DNA from: Eubacteriaceae bacterium
Lineage (GTDB): Bacteria; Bacillota; Clostridia; Peptostreptococcales; Anaerovoracaceae
Length of the DNA: 43,890 nucleotides
Assembly (NCBI GenBank): GCA_028727785.1
Contig: JAQYNQ010000136.1
Coordinates: 1 to 43,890, forward strand
Direction: 5' to 3'
In this document: in pieces, positions 33,524 through 43,174 of the stretch
Numbering within the stretch: position 1 is the stretch's first letter
Layout of the letters: every line of letters begins with the position of its first letter
Program-made: the position numbers and the translations under genes
The notes under the pieces: generated by a model
Told to the model about the DNA's origin: nothing
The model's database searches: none
The model's input: only the letters and a program-made list of their open reading frames with translations

Positions 33524-34342
33524 TTACAGCAGCTTTGCCAGTTCAGCAAGTTCATCGCACTGAATATCTTCGATAGTTCCAAGATCGCAGGCCTTTGCGA
33601 TTTCTGGGTTCATCGGAAGCTTAGCGACTGCCTGAATTCCGTATTTCGCAGCAATACCGTCAATATTGCTTTCACCGAAAATTTTGTGTTCTTTGCCACA
33701 GTCAGGACACTTGAAGTATGACATGTTTTCTACTAAAGCTGAAACAGGAATGTTCATTAATTCAGCCATTTTAACAGCCTTTTCTACAATCATGCCAACA
33801 AGTTCCTGCGGTGATGTTACAATTACGATGCCATCAACAGGAAGTGACTGGTATACAGTCAGAGCTACATCCCCTGTTCCCGGAGGCATGTCTACGAACA
33901 TTACGTCAATATCTCCCCAGCATACGTCCGACCAGAACTGTTCAATAACACCTCCAAGGATTGGACCTCTCCATACTACAGGATCAGTTTCATTTTCCAG
34001 AAGAAGATTGATTGACATAGCTTTTATTCCTGATTTCGTAATTGACGGTAGAATCATTTCGCCATTACCCTGAGCCTTTTCAGTTAAGCCGAAGGCTTTT
34101 GGAATTGAAGGACCGGTAATATCAGCGTCCAGAACTGCGACAGTTTTGCCTGCCTTTCTTGCTGCTGAAGCAAGCATAGATGTTACAGATGATTTACCTA
34201 CGCCACCTTTACCGCTTACTACACCGATAACTTTTTTTACATTTGAAAACTTATTCATTGGTGCCTGCTGAACGCCTGGATTTTCCTGTCTTTCGCCGCA
34301 GCTTTCACCGCATGAACTGCAATCGTGATTACATTCTGCCAT
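33524..34342 (-). CDS. Mrp/NBP35-type ATPase, Fe-S cluster carrier
   Basis: 272 residues with a deviant Walker A (VVSGKGGVGKSSV), DADITGPSIPKAFG, DMPPGTGD and the cluster-binding CxxC in KCPDCGKEH. The N-terminus adds a Cys-rich NBP35-like segment (CNHDCSSCGESCG). It assembles or transfers Fe-S clusters in the cytosol. GGGAGG precedes ATG 34342. It follows a small Fe-S protein gene by 37 bp. Confidence 0.93.
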   Translation of the reverse strand: MAECNHDCSSCGESCGERQENPGVQQAPMNKFSNVKKVIGVVSGKGGVGKSSVTSMLASAARKAGKTVAVLDADITGPSIPKAFGLTEKAQGNGEMILPSITKSGIKAMSINLLLENETDPVVWRGPILGGVIEQFWSDVCWGDIDVMFVDMPPGTGDVALTVYQSLPVDGIVIVTSPQELVGMIVEKAVKMAELMNIPVSALVENMSYFKCPDCGKEHKIFGESNIDGIAAKYGIQAVAKLPMNPEIAKACDLGTIEDIQCDELAELAKLL

Positions 34343-34379
34343 TTTAATTCCTCCCATTACCTGATAATTTTTCTATAGT

Positions 34380-34829
34380 TTATTTTCTGTACTTTTCAAT
34401 GTACGGACATGTTACACATTCCGGTCTTCTCGGATTATCCGGATCACAGTAAAGAGGGAATATTCTAAGATCACAGCTTAGTCTGTCTCCCATTACCGAT
34501 TTCAGACCCGCAATCTGGCATAAAGTTCCCACAAACTCAGTAGTGGTTCCGCTCTTTACGCTGCGAATAGTTTCCCGATAAACCTTAGCCATATCTCTTT
34601 CATAGAATTCGTCCCTGTACTCAAAGAACTCATCGAACTCCGGAAGTTCAACAGGATTATACAAAGGACAATATAAAACACAGTTGTTACATTTATTACA
34701 GCCCTGCTCATCGATTACGGGACGCTTGTTTCCATTTTCATCACGCAAAATCTTCATACACGCATATTTACATCCAAGTATACACGCCTCGCAACCATTA
34801 CATCCTGGTACTCTTTCTGTAATCTGCAT
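34380..34829 (-). CDS. Compact 4Fe-4S protein with FrhB-like segment
   Basis: 149 residues. The N-terminal half is a 2-[4Fe-4S] ferredoxin-like domain (CNGCEACILGCKYAC and CNKCNNCVLYCPLY). The second half, FVGTLCQIAGLKSVMGDRL...CVTCPYIEKY, resembles the N-terminal domain of F420 hydrogenase/dehydrogenase beta-type proteins (VGTPCQ motif, with L for P). The usual family is near 400 residues, so this is either a reduced relative or a chance likeness. AGGAGG precedes ATG 34829. It lies between the Mrp ATPase and the MetA-aspartate kinase fusion; an electron-transfer role is inference. Confidence 0.65.
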   Translation of the reverse strand: MQITERVPGCNGCEACILGCKYACMKILRDENGNKRPVIDEQGCNKCNNCVLYCPLYNPVELPEFDEFFEYRDEFYERDMAKVYRETIRSVKSGTTTEFVGTLCQIAGLKSVMGDRLSCDLRIFPLYCDPDNPRRPECVTCPYIEKYRK

Positions 34830-34888
34830 AAACTTTTTCCCTCCTGCAAATAACACTTATATAACACTATACTACTCTTATACCCTGT

Positions 34889-37150
34889 TTACATTGAAGT
34901 AAACTCTTTATAAATTGCCTGAACTGCAGGCAGATAATCTTCATCGCCGACACCAATGAGCATATTGATTTTCTCTGATCCGTGATCGATAAGTCTTATA
35001 TTGATCTTGTGGTTTGCAAGTGCTCCAAGAACTTTGACCGCAATCGCAGGTGAAGTTCCCAGCTCTCTTCCGACAATTGCAATAATAGCAAGACCATTGT
35101 TTACAGAAAGCTTAGTCGGGTCAATCCTGCTCTGGATTTCGTCAAGAATATCGTCTGCATACTCATCAAACTCTCTGCTGTCTACAATAATGTTCAGAGT
35201 ATCGATTCCGGAAAGCATGTTTGTGATTGTAATATTTCTATCCGTAAAAATGTCCAGAAGCTCTCCCCGAAGGTTGGAATCTTCATTGAGATGAGCCTTT
35301 TCAATCATAACTGATGTATGACCCTTCTTTCCTGAAATTCCTGAAACCTGAAGGTTGCTCTGATAGTAGTCCGCGTTCTTAACAATAAGAGTTCCTGCAT
35401 CTTCAGGTCGATTAGTATTTCTGATGTTGATTGGAATTTCCATTTTAATTACAGGGAAAACTGTATCTTCATGAATAACAGCAGCTCCCATATATGAAAG
35501 CTCACGAAGTTCCTTATATGTAATTACAGGAACCGTCAGCGGATTATCAACAATCCTTGGATCAGCCATAAGAAGACCTGAAACATCAGTCCAATTTTCA
35601 TAAATATCAGCACTGCAGACAGTCGCAACAATAGCACCTGTAATATCAGAGCCTCCACGTGAGAAAGTGCGTATGCTTCCGTCAGGCATAGTTCCATAAA
35701 AACCCGGAATCACAGCGTTATGATGCACTTCAAGAGTCTTTCCCAAAGCGGCTTTTGTTGCAGCAGCATCATACCTGCCTTCAGAATCAAAGAAAATATT
35801 ACCCTCTGCATCAACAAACTCATATCCTAAATACGCTGCCATAATCTTTGCATTCAGATATTCACCACGGCTTACAATATAGTCAGTCCTGCTCTCGTCT
35901 CCCACTGCAGCTAAAATCTTCTCGAATTCTCTGTCTATATCAAGTTCTACACCCAGACCTCTTGCGATAACCTTGAAGCGTGACTTAATTGAAGACAGCA
36001 CATCCTCAGCTTCCGCCTCAGGAAGTCCGGATGCCCTGATAAGAAGATCTGTTACCTTCACGTCGTCGTCAAAGCGTTTGCCCGGTGCGGAAACAACCAC
36101 ATAGCTGCGTTCAGGCTCAGCCCTGACAATCTCAGCACACTTCTTGAACTGAGAAGCACTGGCCAGAGATGTGCCGCCGAATTTGCAGACCTTGCGGTTT
36201 ATTTCTCCGTCAATAATGTCCTCAAAACTTTCACTGTTAATCTGAGTGATATCATACTGAGTCGTCTGATAAACGAAATAGTTCAGCCAGTTGGAGTATA
36301 GCAGATTAGCACATGAACGCCACTTTACAACAGGTTCCTGAGTGTCGTCGTCACCAGGAAAATAGTTACATGGGATATCAGGGTTAAGTCCTGCATTTTT
36401 ATCTCGCACGTATTCCTTCAGCAACGTATCAGCATCATACTCAGAGTGCCCCATGATAAAAATCTGCTTGTCATTGTTTGATTTTACAGCATAGATTCCT
36501 GCCTCATCAGAGGTTGCGATAATTTTCAGATCAGGCACAGCCTCAACATCCTCAATGTCCACAGTTGTGTTTCTTGAATGAGGTACGTAGAACTCATCAT
36601 CAAAACCTCTAAAAAGCATGCCCTTTTTATAATTCAGGGTGTGCTTATATACACCGGAAAGCTTCTTCGGCAGAATTCTCTTCTGAATTCCGTAGTGATA
36701 GTAAAGCCCTGCCTGAGCACCCCAGCAAATGTGGAAAGTGCTGTGGACATGTTTCTTAGACCACTCCATAATCTCGCAAAGTTCGTCCCAGTAGTCGACT
36801 TCTTCAAAGTCCATAAGTTCTACGGGCGCTCCGGTAATAATCATTCCGTCATAATATTTCTGTTTAACCTGATCAAAGGTTTTGTAGAAAGCAATCATGT
36901 GCTCCTGGGATGTGTTTCCTGCCTTATGAGTGCTTGTCTGAAGAAGCTCCAGTTCAACCTGAAGCGGTGTATTACCCAGCAGCCTTGTCAGCTGAGTTTC
37001 TGTATCAATCTTTGTCGGCATCAGATTAAGAATAAGTATCTGCAGAGGTCTGATATCCTGAGTCATAGCTCTGGTATCAGTCATTACGAATACGTTTTCT
37101 TCAGTCAGAGTCTTAATCGCCGGCAAGTTATTAGGTACTTTAATTGGCAT
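34889..37150 (-). CDS. MetA-type homoserine O-acetyltransferase fused to aspartate kinase
   Basis: One uninterrupted 753-residue frame. Residues 1-305 are full-length MetA, with the catalytic Cys142 ([10 protein letters not shown]), His235 and Glu237 (IMGHSEYD). Glu111 in GAPVEL marks acetyl-CoA over succinyl-CoA use, in known MetA enzymes. After a linker of about 13 residues, 319-753 are aspartate kinase: KFGGTSLA (substrate/ATP), VVVSAPGK, the [11 protein letters not shown] loop and two C-terminal ACT domains. The first step of the aspartate family pathway and the first step of the methionine branch are thus on one chain. No ATG, GTG or TTG with a ribosome site occurs in the linker. AGGAG precedes ATG 37150. 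The ACT domains suggest lysine or threonine feedback. There is no homoserine dehydrogenase domain. Confidence 0.92.
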   Translation of the reverse strand: MPIKVPNNLPAIKTLTEENVFVMTDTRAMTQDIRPLQILILNLMPTKIDTETQLTRLLGNTPLQVELELLQTSTHKAGNTSQEHMIAFYKTFDQVKQKYYDGMIITGAPVELMDFEEVDYWDELCEIMEWSKKHVHSTFHICWGAQAGLYYHYGIQKRILPKKLSGVYKHTLNYKKGMLFRGFDDEFYVPHSRNTTVDIEDVEAVPDLKIIATSDEAGIYAVKSNNDKQIFIMGHSEYDADTLLKEYVRDKNAGLNPDIPCNYFPGDDDTQEPVVKWRSCANLLYSNWLNYFVYQTTQYDITQINSESFEDIIDGEINRKVCKFGGTSLASASQFKKCAEIVRAEPERSYVVVSAPGKRFDDDVKVTDLLIRASGLPEAEAEDVLSSIKSRFKVIARGLGVELDIDREFEKILAAVGDESRTDYIVSRGEYLNAKIMAAYLGYEFVDAEGNIFFDSEGRYDAAATKAALGKTLEVHHNAVIPGFYGTMPDGSIRTFSRGGSDITGAIVATVCSADIYENWTDVSGLLMADPRIVDNPLTVPVITYKELRELSYMGAAVIHEDTVFPVIKMEIPINIRNTNRPEDAGTLIVKNADYYQSNLQVSGISGKKGHTSVMIEKAHLNEDSNLRGELLDIFTDRNITITNMLSGIDTLNIIVDSREFDEYADDILDEIQSRIDPTKLSVNNGLAIIAIVGRELGTSPAIAVKVLGALANHKINIRLIDHGSEKINMLIGVGDEDYLPAVQAIYKEFTSM

Positions 37151-37183
37151 TTCCTATACTCCTACATAAAAACTTTATCTTCG

Positions 37184-37212
37184 ATTATATCAAATTCTGT
37201 GGTTTACTGCAA
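37184..37212 (-). promoter_or_regulatory. Promoter of the MetA-aspartate kinase gene
   Basis: On the minus strand TTGCAG (37207-37212), 17-bp spacer, TATAAT (37184-37189). The predicted leader is about 26 nt, too short for a SAM or lysine riboswitch. Confidence 0.65.
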
Positions 37213-37223
37213 TAATAATAGCA

Positions 37224-37270
37224 AAAGACACTATCCCGCAGATATTTTCATCTGCTGAGAAAGTGCCTTT
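37224..37270 (-). terminator. Two-tier hairpin terminator after ptsI
   Basis: Outer stem AAAGGCACT/AGTGTCTTT and inner stem GCAGAT/ATCTGC, separated by a symmetric 5-nt internal loop. The following T-rich tract is weak. Confidence 0.6.
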
Positions 37271-37299
37271 GCGTTTGTACCATAGCAGGTATTGCATAT

Positions 37300-39024
37300 T
37301 TAAAAAGGATATTTATTTTGGCTGTATTTGAGTATTTTCATTACTTCAGCAGCTGTTTTGCATTTCATCACCGTCTCTGTCACCTTATCTGCATCTTTTT
37401 TTGACCATTTTGAAATATTGCATCTGGTCTTAAGCACAGCTCCCGGGCTGACGCTGAACTCATCGAGTCCGAAAGAAATAAGTAATGGTGTCATCATTGG
37501 GTCAGCAGCTGCTTCCCCGCACATTCCTACGGAAATTCCGGCTCTGTTGCCACACTGAATAATGTGCCTGATTGAACGGAGCACCGCTGGTTCAAAATAA
37601 TTATTCAGATATGAGATTTTTGAATTTCCTCTGTCAGAGGCCATTGTGTACTGAGTAAGGTCATTTGTGCCTATGCTGAAGAAATCACATTCTTCAGCCA
37701 GAATATCAGCTATAAGGCCTGCTGCAGGAGTCTCTATCATTGCACCGATTTTAATATTCGCATCGTATGGTGTACCATCATTTTCCAGTTCTTTTTTTAT
37801 TGTGTCAACCAGTGCTCTTACGGCTCTGATTTCCTCAACCTGTGTCACCAGAGGAACCATAATGGCAATTTTTCCAAATGCACTTGCCCTCACTGCAGCC
37901 TTCAGCTGAGTTCGGAACAGTTCAGTATTATGCAGGCAGTATCTGATTGCTCTGAAACCGAGAAAAGGATTTTCTTCCTGCTCCATTTCCAGATAAGAGA
38001 TAGCCTTGTCTCCGCCAACATCAAGAGTTCTCACAATAACTTCACCTTCAGGAAAAAGCTGAGCTGCTTTCTTATATGTTTCAAACTGAAGTTGCTCATC
38101 TGGTGCAGAATCGCGACCCATGAACAGGAATTCAGTTCTGAAGAGTCCAATTCCCTCTCCGCTCTTTTCCACCGCTGTTACAGCATCATCCAGTTTTCCC
38201 ACATTGCAGAAAAGACTCTTTTCAATGCCGTCTGCGGTAATGGTCTTACGGTTCGCAAATGCCATATGTATCTGCTTTTCCTCTATCAAAACCTCCAGTT
38301 TCTCAATGTACTCCTTTTTTTCTTTTTCGTCAGGATCCTCAAGAATTACGCCTTCTTCTCCATCAATTATTACATCGAGTCCGTCTACCAGTTTTGACAG
38401 CACATTGGGCACACTCAGGACGGCAGGAATACCCATGGCTCTGGCAAGTATTGCGGAGTGAGATGTTTTCCCGCCTTTCTCTGTAATAATACCGCAGACC
38501 TTGTCCTTATCAATTTCAGCAGTCATAGAAGGAGTCAGTTCTTCTGCAACAAGTATGGTGTTATCAGGCAATTCTGACAGAAGATTTGATTCTGTGCCTG
38601 TCATTATTGCCAGCAGTCTGCTTTTTATGTCTTCTATGTCTGCGGCCCTCTGCCTGGTCAGTTCATCCTCCGCTGACAGAAATATTTCCTTAAACATGTT
38701 GAGGACGCTTTCACATGCCGCCTCAGCGCACATGCCTGTATCTACGTTCTCTTCCATCTGAGATATCATGAACGGATCATTAAGCATAACTGCATGCCCT
38801 CTGATTATCTCAGCTTCCTTCGCGACCGAAGAGTTCTCCATTCTCTTTGCGAGCTCTTCATTTTTTTCACAGAAAGTCTGTATCGCTTTCTGAAGGCGTG
38901 TCTTTTCTGATTCTTTGTTTTCTACAGGCTTATTTTCATAATCTGACTGAGTTTTCTTTATTATATATGCTCTGCCTATTCCAATTCCTTCTGATACCGG
39001 GATGCCTTTAAGCAATGTTTTCAC
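37300..39024 (-). CDS. ptsI: PTS enzyme I, phosphoenolpyruvate-protein phosphotransferase
   Basis: 574 residues, full length. The phosphorylated His is in GGKTSHSAILARAMG (about residue 187), with the N-terminal HPr-interacting helical domain before it and the PEP-binding barrel after it (FRTEFLFM, LDVGGDKA, ETPAAG, FSIGTNDLTQYT, and the CGEAAADP cysteine). It passes phosphate from PEP to HPr. The gene follows ptsH by 5 bp. Confidence 0.97.
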   Translation of the reverse strand: MKTLLKGIPVSEGIGIGRAYIIKKTQSDYENKPVENKESEKTRLQKAIQTFCEKNEELAKRMENSSVAKEAEIIRGHAVMLNDPFMISQMEENVDTGMCAEAACESVLNMFKEIFLSAEDELTRQRAADIEDIKSRLLAIMTGTESNLLSELPDNTILVAEELTPSMTAEIDKDKVCGIITEKGGKTSHSAILARAMGIPAVLSVPNVLSKLVDGLDVIIDGEEGVILEDPDEKEKKEYIEKLEVLIEEKQIHMAFANRKTITADGIEKSLFCNVGKLDDAVTAVEKSGEGIGLFRTEFLFMGRDSAPDEQLQFETYKKAAQLFPEGEVIVRTLDVGGDKAISYLEMEQEENPFLGFRAIRYCLHNTELFRTQLKAAVRASAFGKIAIMVPLVTQVEEIRAVRALVDTIKKELENDGTPYDANIKIGAMIETPAAGLIADILAEECDFFSIGTNDLTQYTMASDRGNSKISYLNNYFEPAVLRSIRHIIQCGNRAGISVGMCGEAAADPMMTPLLISFGLDEFSVSPGAVLKTRCNISKWSKKDADKVTETVMKCKTAAEVMKILKYSQNKYPF

Positions 39025-39029
39025 CTCGT

Positions 39030-39296
39030 CTACTTCTCACCAAATCCTGATTCAATCATACTTACTGCTTCATCAAGTGCGGCCTGTTCATCTGTGCCGT
39101 CACAAACAACGGTCACCTCTGTTCCGAATTTAATGCCTGCAGCAATTATATGCATTACGCTTTTTGCATTTACATCTTTTCCGTTTACCTGAAGCTTAAT
39201 CTCTGAACTGTACTTTCCCATTGCTGTAGAAAAAGTTGATGCCGGTCTCATGTGAAAGCCCTGTGAATTTACAATTTTTACAACCTTAGATAACAT
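39030..39296 (-). CDS. ptsH: Phosphocarrier protein HPr
   Basis: 88 residues with phosphorylation sites in the classical numbering: His15 in SQGFHMRPAS and Ser46 in NAKSVMHI. The Ser46 context is that of HPr kinase targets, so it may also act in catabolite control. GGAGG precedes ATG 39296. It lies between fruA and ptsI. Confidence 0.97.
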   Translation of the reverse strand: MLSKVVKIVNSQGFHMRPASTFSTAMGKYSSEIKLQVNGKDVNAKSVMHIIAAGIKFGTEVTVVCDGTDEQAALDEAVSMIESGFGEK

Positions 39297-39333
39297 TTTC
39301 TTGCCTCCGTCTTTCAATTATTTTCTATAAAGC

Positions 39334-41274
39334 CTAATCGTTCTTTTTTTTCTTTAATATGCCAAGAAGCACTGCTCCAACCACAACTCCTGCTGCCAGT
39401 GCAAGAAGGTATCCACCAACGTTACCTACTACAGGGAATACGAAGATTCCTCCATGTGGGGCTCTAAGTGTACAATTCATTGCCATTGAGATTCCTCCTG
39501 CTACGGCTGAGCCGGCAATACAAGAAGGTAGTACTCTCAGTGGATCAGATGCTGCAAATGGAATTGCACCTTCTGTAATGAAGCACAGACCCATAATATA
39601 GTTGACCGGACCGGCTTTGCGTTCCTCTTCGGTAAACTTATTCTTAAACAGTGTAGTTGCAAGTGCTATTGCAATTGGAGGAACCATACCTCCAATCATA
39701 ACAGCGGCCATAACGTTAAAGCCTTCTGATGCAAGTGCTGCTGTACCGAATACGTATGCAGCCTTGTTGAACGGGCCACCCATATCGACAGCCATCATCC
39801 CGGCAAGGAGACATCCGAGAAGAATCTGACTGGTGCTGCCCATAGAATTCAGCCCGTCCGAAATTGCTGTGTTGACAACTCCTACAGCAGGATTTATCGC
39901 GCACATGAACGCACCCATCAGTATTGTTCCGAAAAGTGGAATAATAAGTACCGGCATCATGTTCTCTATAGTTTCTGGTAAAAAGGCAAATATTTTTTTT
40001 AGGAGTAGAACAATGAAACCACCAACAAATCCTGCGATAAGAGCACCAATGAATCCGGAAACAGCTGCAGGTTCGCCGCTTACATTGGAAAACGTGGATC
40101 CTATTGTCGCAATATATCCGCCGACAAAACCCACAGCCATTCCCGGTCTGTCTGCAATACTTCTTGAGATATAGCCTGCAAGTACCGGCATCATAAAGCT
40201 GAATGCCACTCCACCTACAGTCTTAAAGAATGCTGCAGCCTGTGTGTATGTACCGAAGTTTCCGTCACGAGGTGCGCCTGCGATTGTATCAATCAGAAAT
40301 GCAAGGGCAATCATAATTCCTCCCCCGATTACGAATGGAAGCATATATGAAACTCCGTTCATCAGGTGCTTATATATTTTTCTACCTATACTTTCATTAC
40401 CAATTGAATCTGTGTCTGTTGTCTTCTGCCCCTCATAGTGATAAACCGGAGCTTTTCCTTCAAGAATAATATTAATCAGCTCTTCCGGTCTGTTTATTCC
40501 TGCAGACACATTTGTTTTACATACTTTCTTTCCGTCGAATCTTACCATTTCAACATTTTTATCAGCAGCTACAATGATTCCGTCTGCAGCTTCAATTTCT
40601 TCCGGTGTAAGAACATTCTTTGCACCAGATGATCCGTTTGTTTCAGCCTTCAGTGTAATTCCCATTTCACGAGCTTTCTTTTCTAAAGCTTCTGCTGCCA
40701 TATAAGTATGTGCAATTCCTGTTGGACATGCTGTAACAGCAAGAATACGATATTTATCCGACTTTTTTTCAGACTCTTCCCCGGCAGCAACGTCATCTTT
40801 CGAATCTTCTTCAGGATATCTCTCCTGTTCTGCTCTATCTATAGCTGCAATAAATTCATCTGCATCCGAGGCATTTATCAGTTCACAGCGAAGATCCGTA
40901 TCCATAAGAAGTGTCATAAGTCTTGACAGAACCTCAAGATGAACATCCCCTTCAGTTGGAGCCGCTATCATAAAAATAAGGTTGGATGGCTTACCGTCAG
41001 GTGCGTCATAATCCACTCCGGCCGGAACAGTTACAGCTGTCAGACCAGGGGCTTTTACAGCTTCACTCTTTGCGTGAGGAATAGCGATTCCCTCACCGAT
41101 TGCTGTGGTTCCCAACTCTTCTCTTGCAGTTATCCCTTTTTTGAATTCTTCCCTATCCTTCAAATTTCCGTTCTGACTATGAAGGTCAATAAGAAACTCT
41201 ATTGCGTCCTCTTTCGAACCGATTTCCATACCTGTCTTAACAGATGTATTTTTTAGTAAATCACTGATTCGCAT
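39334..41274 (-). CDS. fruA: Fructose PTS transporter, IIABC fusion
   Basis: 646 residues. IIA (about 1-145) with His in GIAIPHAKSE; IIB (about 170-265) with the phospho-Cys in AVTACPTGIAHTYMAAEAL; IIC (about 300-640) with eight or more membrane segments, including the substrate-binding region around GGPFNKAAY. It imports fructose as fructose-1-phosphate. ATG 41274 directly follows the fruK stop; a TTG at 41289 would overlap it. No internal defect is seen. Confidence 0.95.
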   Translation of the reverse strand: MRISDLLKNTSVKTGMEIGSKEDAIEFLIDLHSQNGNLKDREEFKKGITAREELGTTAIGEGIAIPHAKSEAVKAPGLTAVTVPAGVDYDAPDGKPSNLIFMIAAPTEGDVHLEVLSRLMTLLMDTDLRCELINASDADEFIAAIDRAEQERYPEEDSKDDVAAGEESEKKSDKYRILAVTACPTGIAHTYMAAEALEKKAREMGITLKAETNGSSGAKNVLTPEEIEAADGIIVAADKNVEMVRFDGKKVCKTNVSAGINRPEELINIILEGKAPVYHYEGQKTTDTDSIGNESIGRKIYKHLMNGVSYMLPFVIGGGIMIALAFLIDTIAGAPRDGNFGTYTQAAAFFKTVGGVAFSFMMPVLAGYISRSIADRPGMAVGFVGGYIATIGSTFSNVSGEPAAVSGFIGALIAGFVGGFIVLLLKKIFAFLPETIENMMPVLIIPLFGTILMGAFMCAINPAVGVVNTAISDGLNSMGSTSQILLGCLLAGMMAVDMGGPFNKAAYVFGTAALASEGFNVMAAVMIGGMVPPIAIALATTLFKNKFTEEERKAGPVNYIMGLCFITEGAIPFAASDPLRVLPSCIAGSAVAGGISMAMNCTLRAPHGGIFVFPVVGNVGGYLLALAAGVVVGAVLLGILKKKKND

Positions 41275-41275
41275 T

Positions 41276-42187
41276 TTACCTGTCTCCAATCATCAAATAC
41301 ATTTTTTCAATTTCCTCTTTTTTTGCTAAATCATCTGAATATGCCGTTGCTGTTCCTGCAGCCACACCCATCTTCAAAGCTCTTTCCATATCTCCGGATT
41401 TTACATATCCTGCCAGGAATCCGGCTACCAGAGAGTCACCTGCACCCACAGTATTCTTAGCCTTCTGTGGAGGCATTTTCATTCTGTAATCACTGCCGTT
41501 TTCGCAAAGAAGGTATGCACCATCTCCCCCAAGGGACACGATTACATTACGCGCACCCTTATCCTGCAGTGTTTTCGCTCCACATCTGAGTTCCTCATCA
41601 TTTTTTATTTCCAAACCCATAAGCTCCTCAAGTTCTGCTTTATTTGGTTTAATAAAGAAAGGTCTGTATTTTAGAACATTCTCCAGAAGTTCTCCTGTTG
41701 TGTCTACCACATACTCTATTCCTTTCCCTTCGAGAACACTTAATATGCGATCATAGATGTCATCAGGAAGTGTGTTTGGAACTGTGCCTGAGACGACAAG
41801 ATAATCACCTCTTTTCAGTCCCTTTAGTTTTTCAAGAAGCTCATTTATTTTTTCTTCCGAAATAGACGGACCCTGGGCATTTATTTCAGTTTCACGACCG
41901 CTCTTAATCTTGACGTTAATCCTTGTGATTCCTTCCCCCAGGTGGACAAAGTCTGTACAGACACCCTTATCCTTCAGTCCTCTTTCCAGTGCTTCACCGG
42001 TAAATCCACTGACAAAACCCAATGCTGTATTTTCAATTCCCAGCTCCGTAAGTACCGTTGACACGTTAATGCCCTTCCCCCCAAAAAAATACTGTTCACC
42101 TTTTGTACGATTTGTTTTTCCGGGTATCAGGTCATCCATGTAAACAACATAGTCTATTGCAGGGCTGAAGGTTACAGTATAAATCAT
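41276..42187 (-). CDS. fruK: 1-Phosphofructokinase
   Basis: 303 residues of the PfkB family, with N-terminal VTFSPAIDYVVYMD, FFGGKGINVS (substrate) and the C-terminal ATP/anion hole NTVGAGDSLVAGFLAGY. It phosphorylates fructose-1-phosphate to fructose-1,6-bisphosphate. It overlaps fruR by 4 bp (ATGA) and precedes fruA. Confidence 0.95.
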   Translation of the reverse strand: MIYTVTFSPAIDYVVYMDDLIPGKTNRTKGEQYFFGGKGINVSTVLTELGIENTALGFVSGFTGEALERGLKDKGVCTDFVHLGEGITRINVKIKSGRETEINAQGPSISEEKINELLEKLKGLKRGDYLVVSGTVPNTLPDDIYDRILSVLEGKGIEYVVDTTGELLENVLKYRPFFIKPNKAELEELMGLEIKNDEELRCGAKTLQDKGARNVIVSLGGDGAYLLCENGSDYRMKMPPQKAKNTVGAGDSLVAGFLAGYVKSGDMERALKMGVAAGTATAYSDDLAKKEEIEKMYLMIGDR

Positions 42188-42933
42188 TCAAGCACCTCCA
42201 CAATCTGTGTATTCTTGCAATACTGTTTTTCATCAATCCTGTCAGTAATGATGTGAGCATCATTCAGTTCTGCAAATGAGACAGGCGTTATTACTCCGAA
42301 TTTAGTATGGTCTGCAAGGATATACGTTCTATAGGCTCTTTTCATTACAACTCTCTTTATTGCAGCCTCACTTATGTCCGGAGTGGTAAATCCCAGTTCC
42401 ATATCAATTCCGTTTGTTCCCATAAAGCATTTTGTAAAATTATACTTCTGCACAGTTTCCACAGCTTCCTCGCCTACAACTGCTTCTGTGGAAGGCCTCA
42501 GTAGACCTCCTATCATATATGCGCTAAATCCCTTTTGGATAAGCTTCTTGGCATGCGTAATTCCATTGGTTACATATGTGACATTCTTTTTTTCCAGATA
42601 ATCAATCATTCTCTCAGTTGTTGTGCCGGCATCAATGTAAACAAAGTCATCATCCTTGATAAGCGATGCTGCATATCTGGCTATTCTATCCTTCTCCTCA
42701 ACATTTATCAGAGTTCTCTGTGCTACATCTGTTTCACCAAAGGTAATACCACTCTTTATTGCAACTGCACCTCCGAACACTTTTTTCAGCATTCCCTGAC
42801 CGTCAAGTTCATTAATATCGCGGCGAATTGTCGACTCACTGATATTAAGTTCTTTTGCTAAACTTGTTACTTTTACTGATCCACTCTTTCTCAGTTTGCC
42901 CAGTATTCTTTCAAATCTTTCATCCTGTAGCAT
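42184..42933 (-). CDS. fruR: DeoR-family regulator of the fructose operon
   Basis: 249 residues with an N-terminal DeoR helix-turn-helix (VTSLAKELNISESTIRRDIN) and a sugar-phosphate sensor domain (DAGTTTERMI; MIGGLLRPSTEAVVGEEAV; ADHTKFG). It is the first gene of the operon, so it is probably autoregulated and answers to fructose-1-phosphate. AGGAGG precedes ATG 42933. Confidence 0.9.
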   Translation of the reverse strand: MLQDERFERILGKLRKSGSVKVTSLAKELNISESTIRRDINELDGQGMLKKVFGGAVAIKSGITFGETDVAQRTLINVEEKDRIARYAASLIKDDDFVYIDAGTTTERMIDYLEKKNVTYVTNGITHAKKLIQKGFSAYMIGGLLRPSTEAVVGEEAVETVQKYNFTKCFMGTNGIDMELGFTTPDISEAAIKRVVMKRAYRTYILADHTKFGVITPVSFAELNDAHIITDRIDEKQYCKNTQIVEVLE

Positions 42934-42956
42934 TATTCCGTCCTCCTGTTATCCAT

Positions 42957-42984
42957 ATTATAGCATTAATCCAATCAAAGTCAA
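42957..42984 (-). promoter_or_regulatory. Promoter of the fru-pts operon
   Basis: On the minus strand TTGACT (42979-42984), 16-bp spacer, TATAAT (42957-42962). Confidence 0.75.
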
Positions 42985-42990
42985 GCAAAA

Positions 42991-43024
42991 TATTTCATAA
43001 TCAATCAAACTATTTCATAATCAA
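42991..43024 (-). promoter_or_regulatory. 14-bp direct repeats upstream of the fru promoter
   Basis: TATTTCATAATCAA occurs at 42991-43004 and 43011-43024, a 20-bp period (two helical turns), just upstream of the -35 box. TCAAGCA also occurs at 42981 and 43021. Candidate FruR sites, or an AT-rich UP element. Confidence 0.55.
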
Positions 43025-43174
43025 GCATATTCAGTCATAAAATGGCATAAATTCCGACTAAGTAGAGCATGGCGCATAGCTTCAAAAGTACCAAAATGAT
43101 TATGAAACTCTATTTTCCGATTTCTGTTTAAGAAATAAGCATCGTCCTGATTTATGGGTAGTGTTATGTGAAAC

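Noticed and set aside
36578..37258. 226-residue plus-strand frame opposite the MetA fusion
   Set aside because: It lies antisense to conserved MetA catalytic coding and has no protein-family features; a shadow frame.
37151..37299. SAM (S-box) or lysine riboswitch before the MetA-aspartate kinase gene
   Set aside because: The predicted leader is about 26 nt and the structure upstream is the ptsI terminator.
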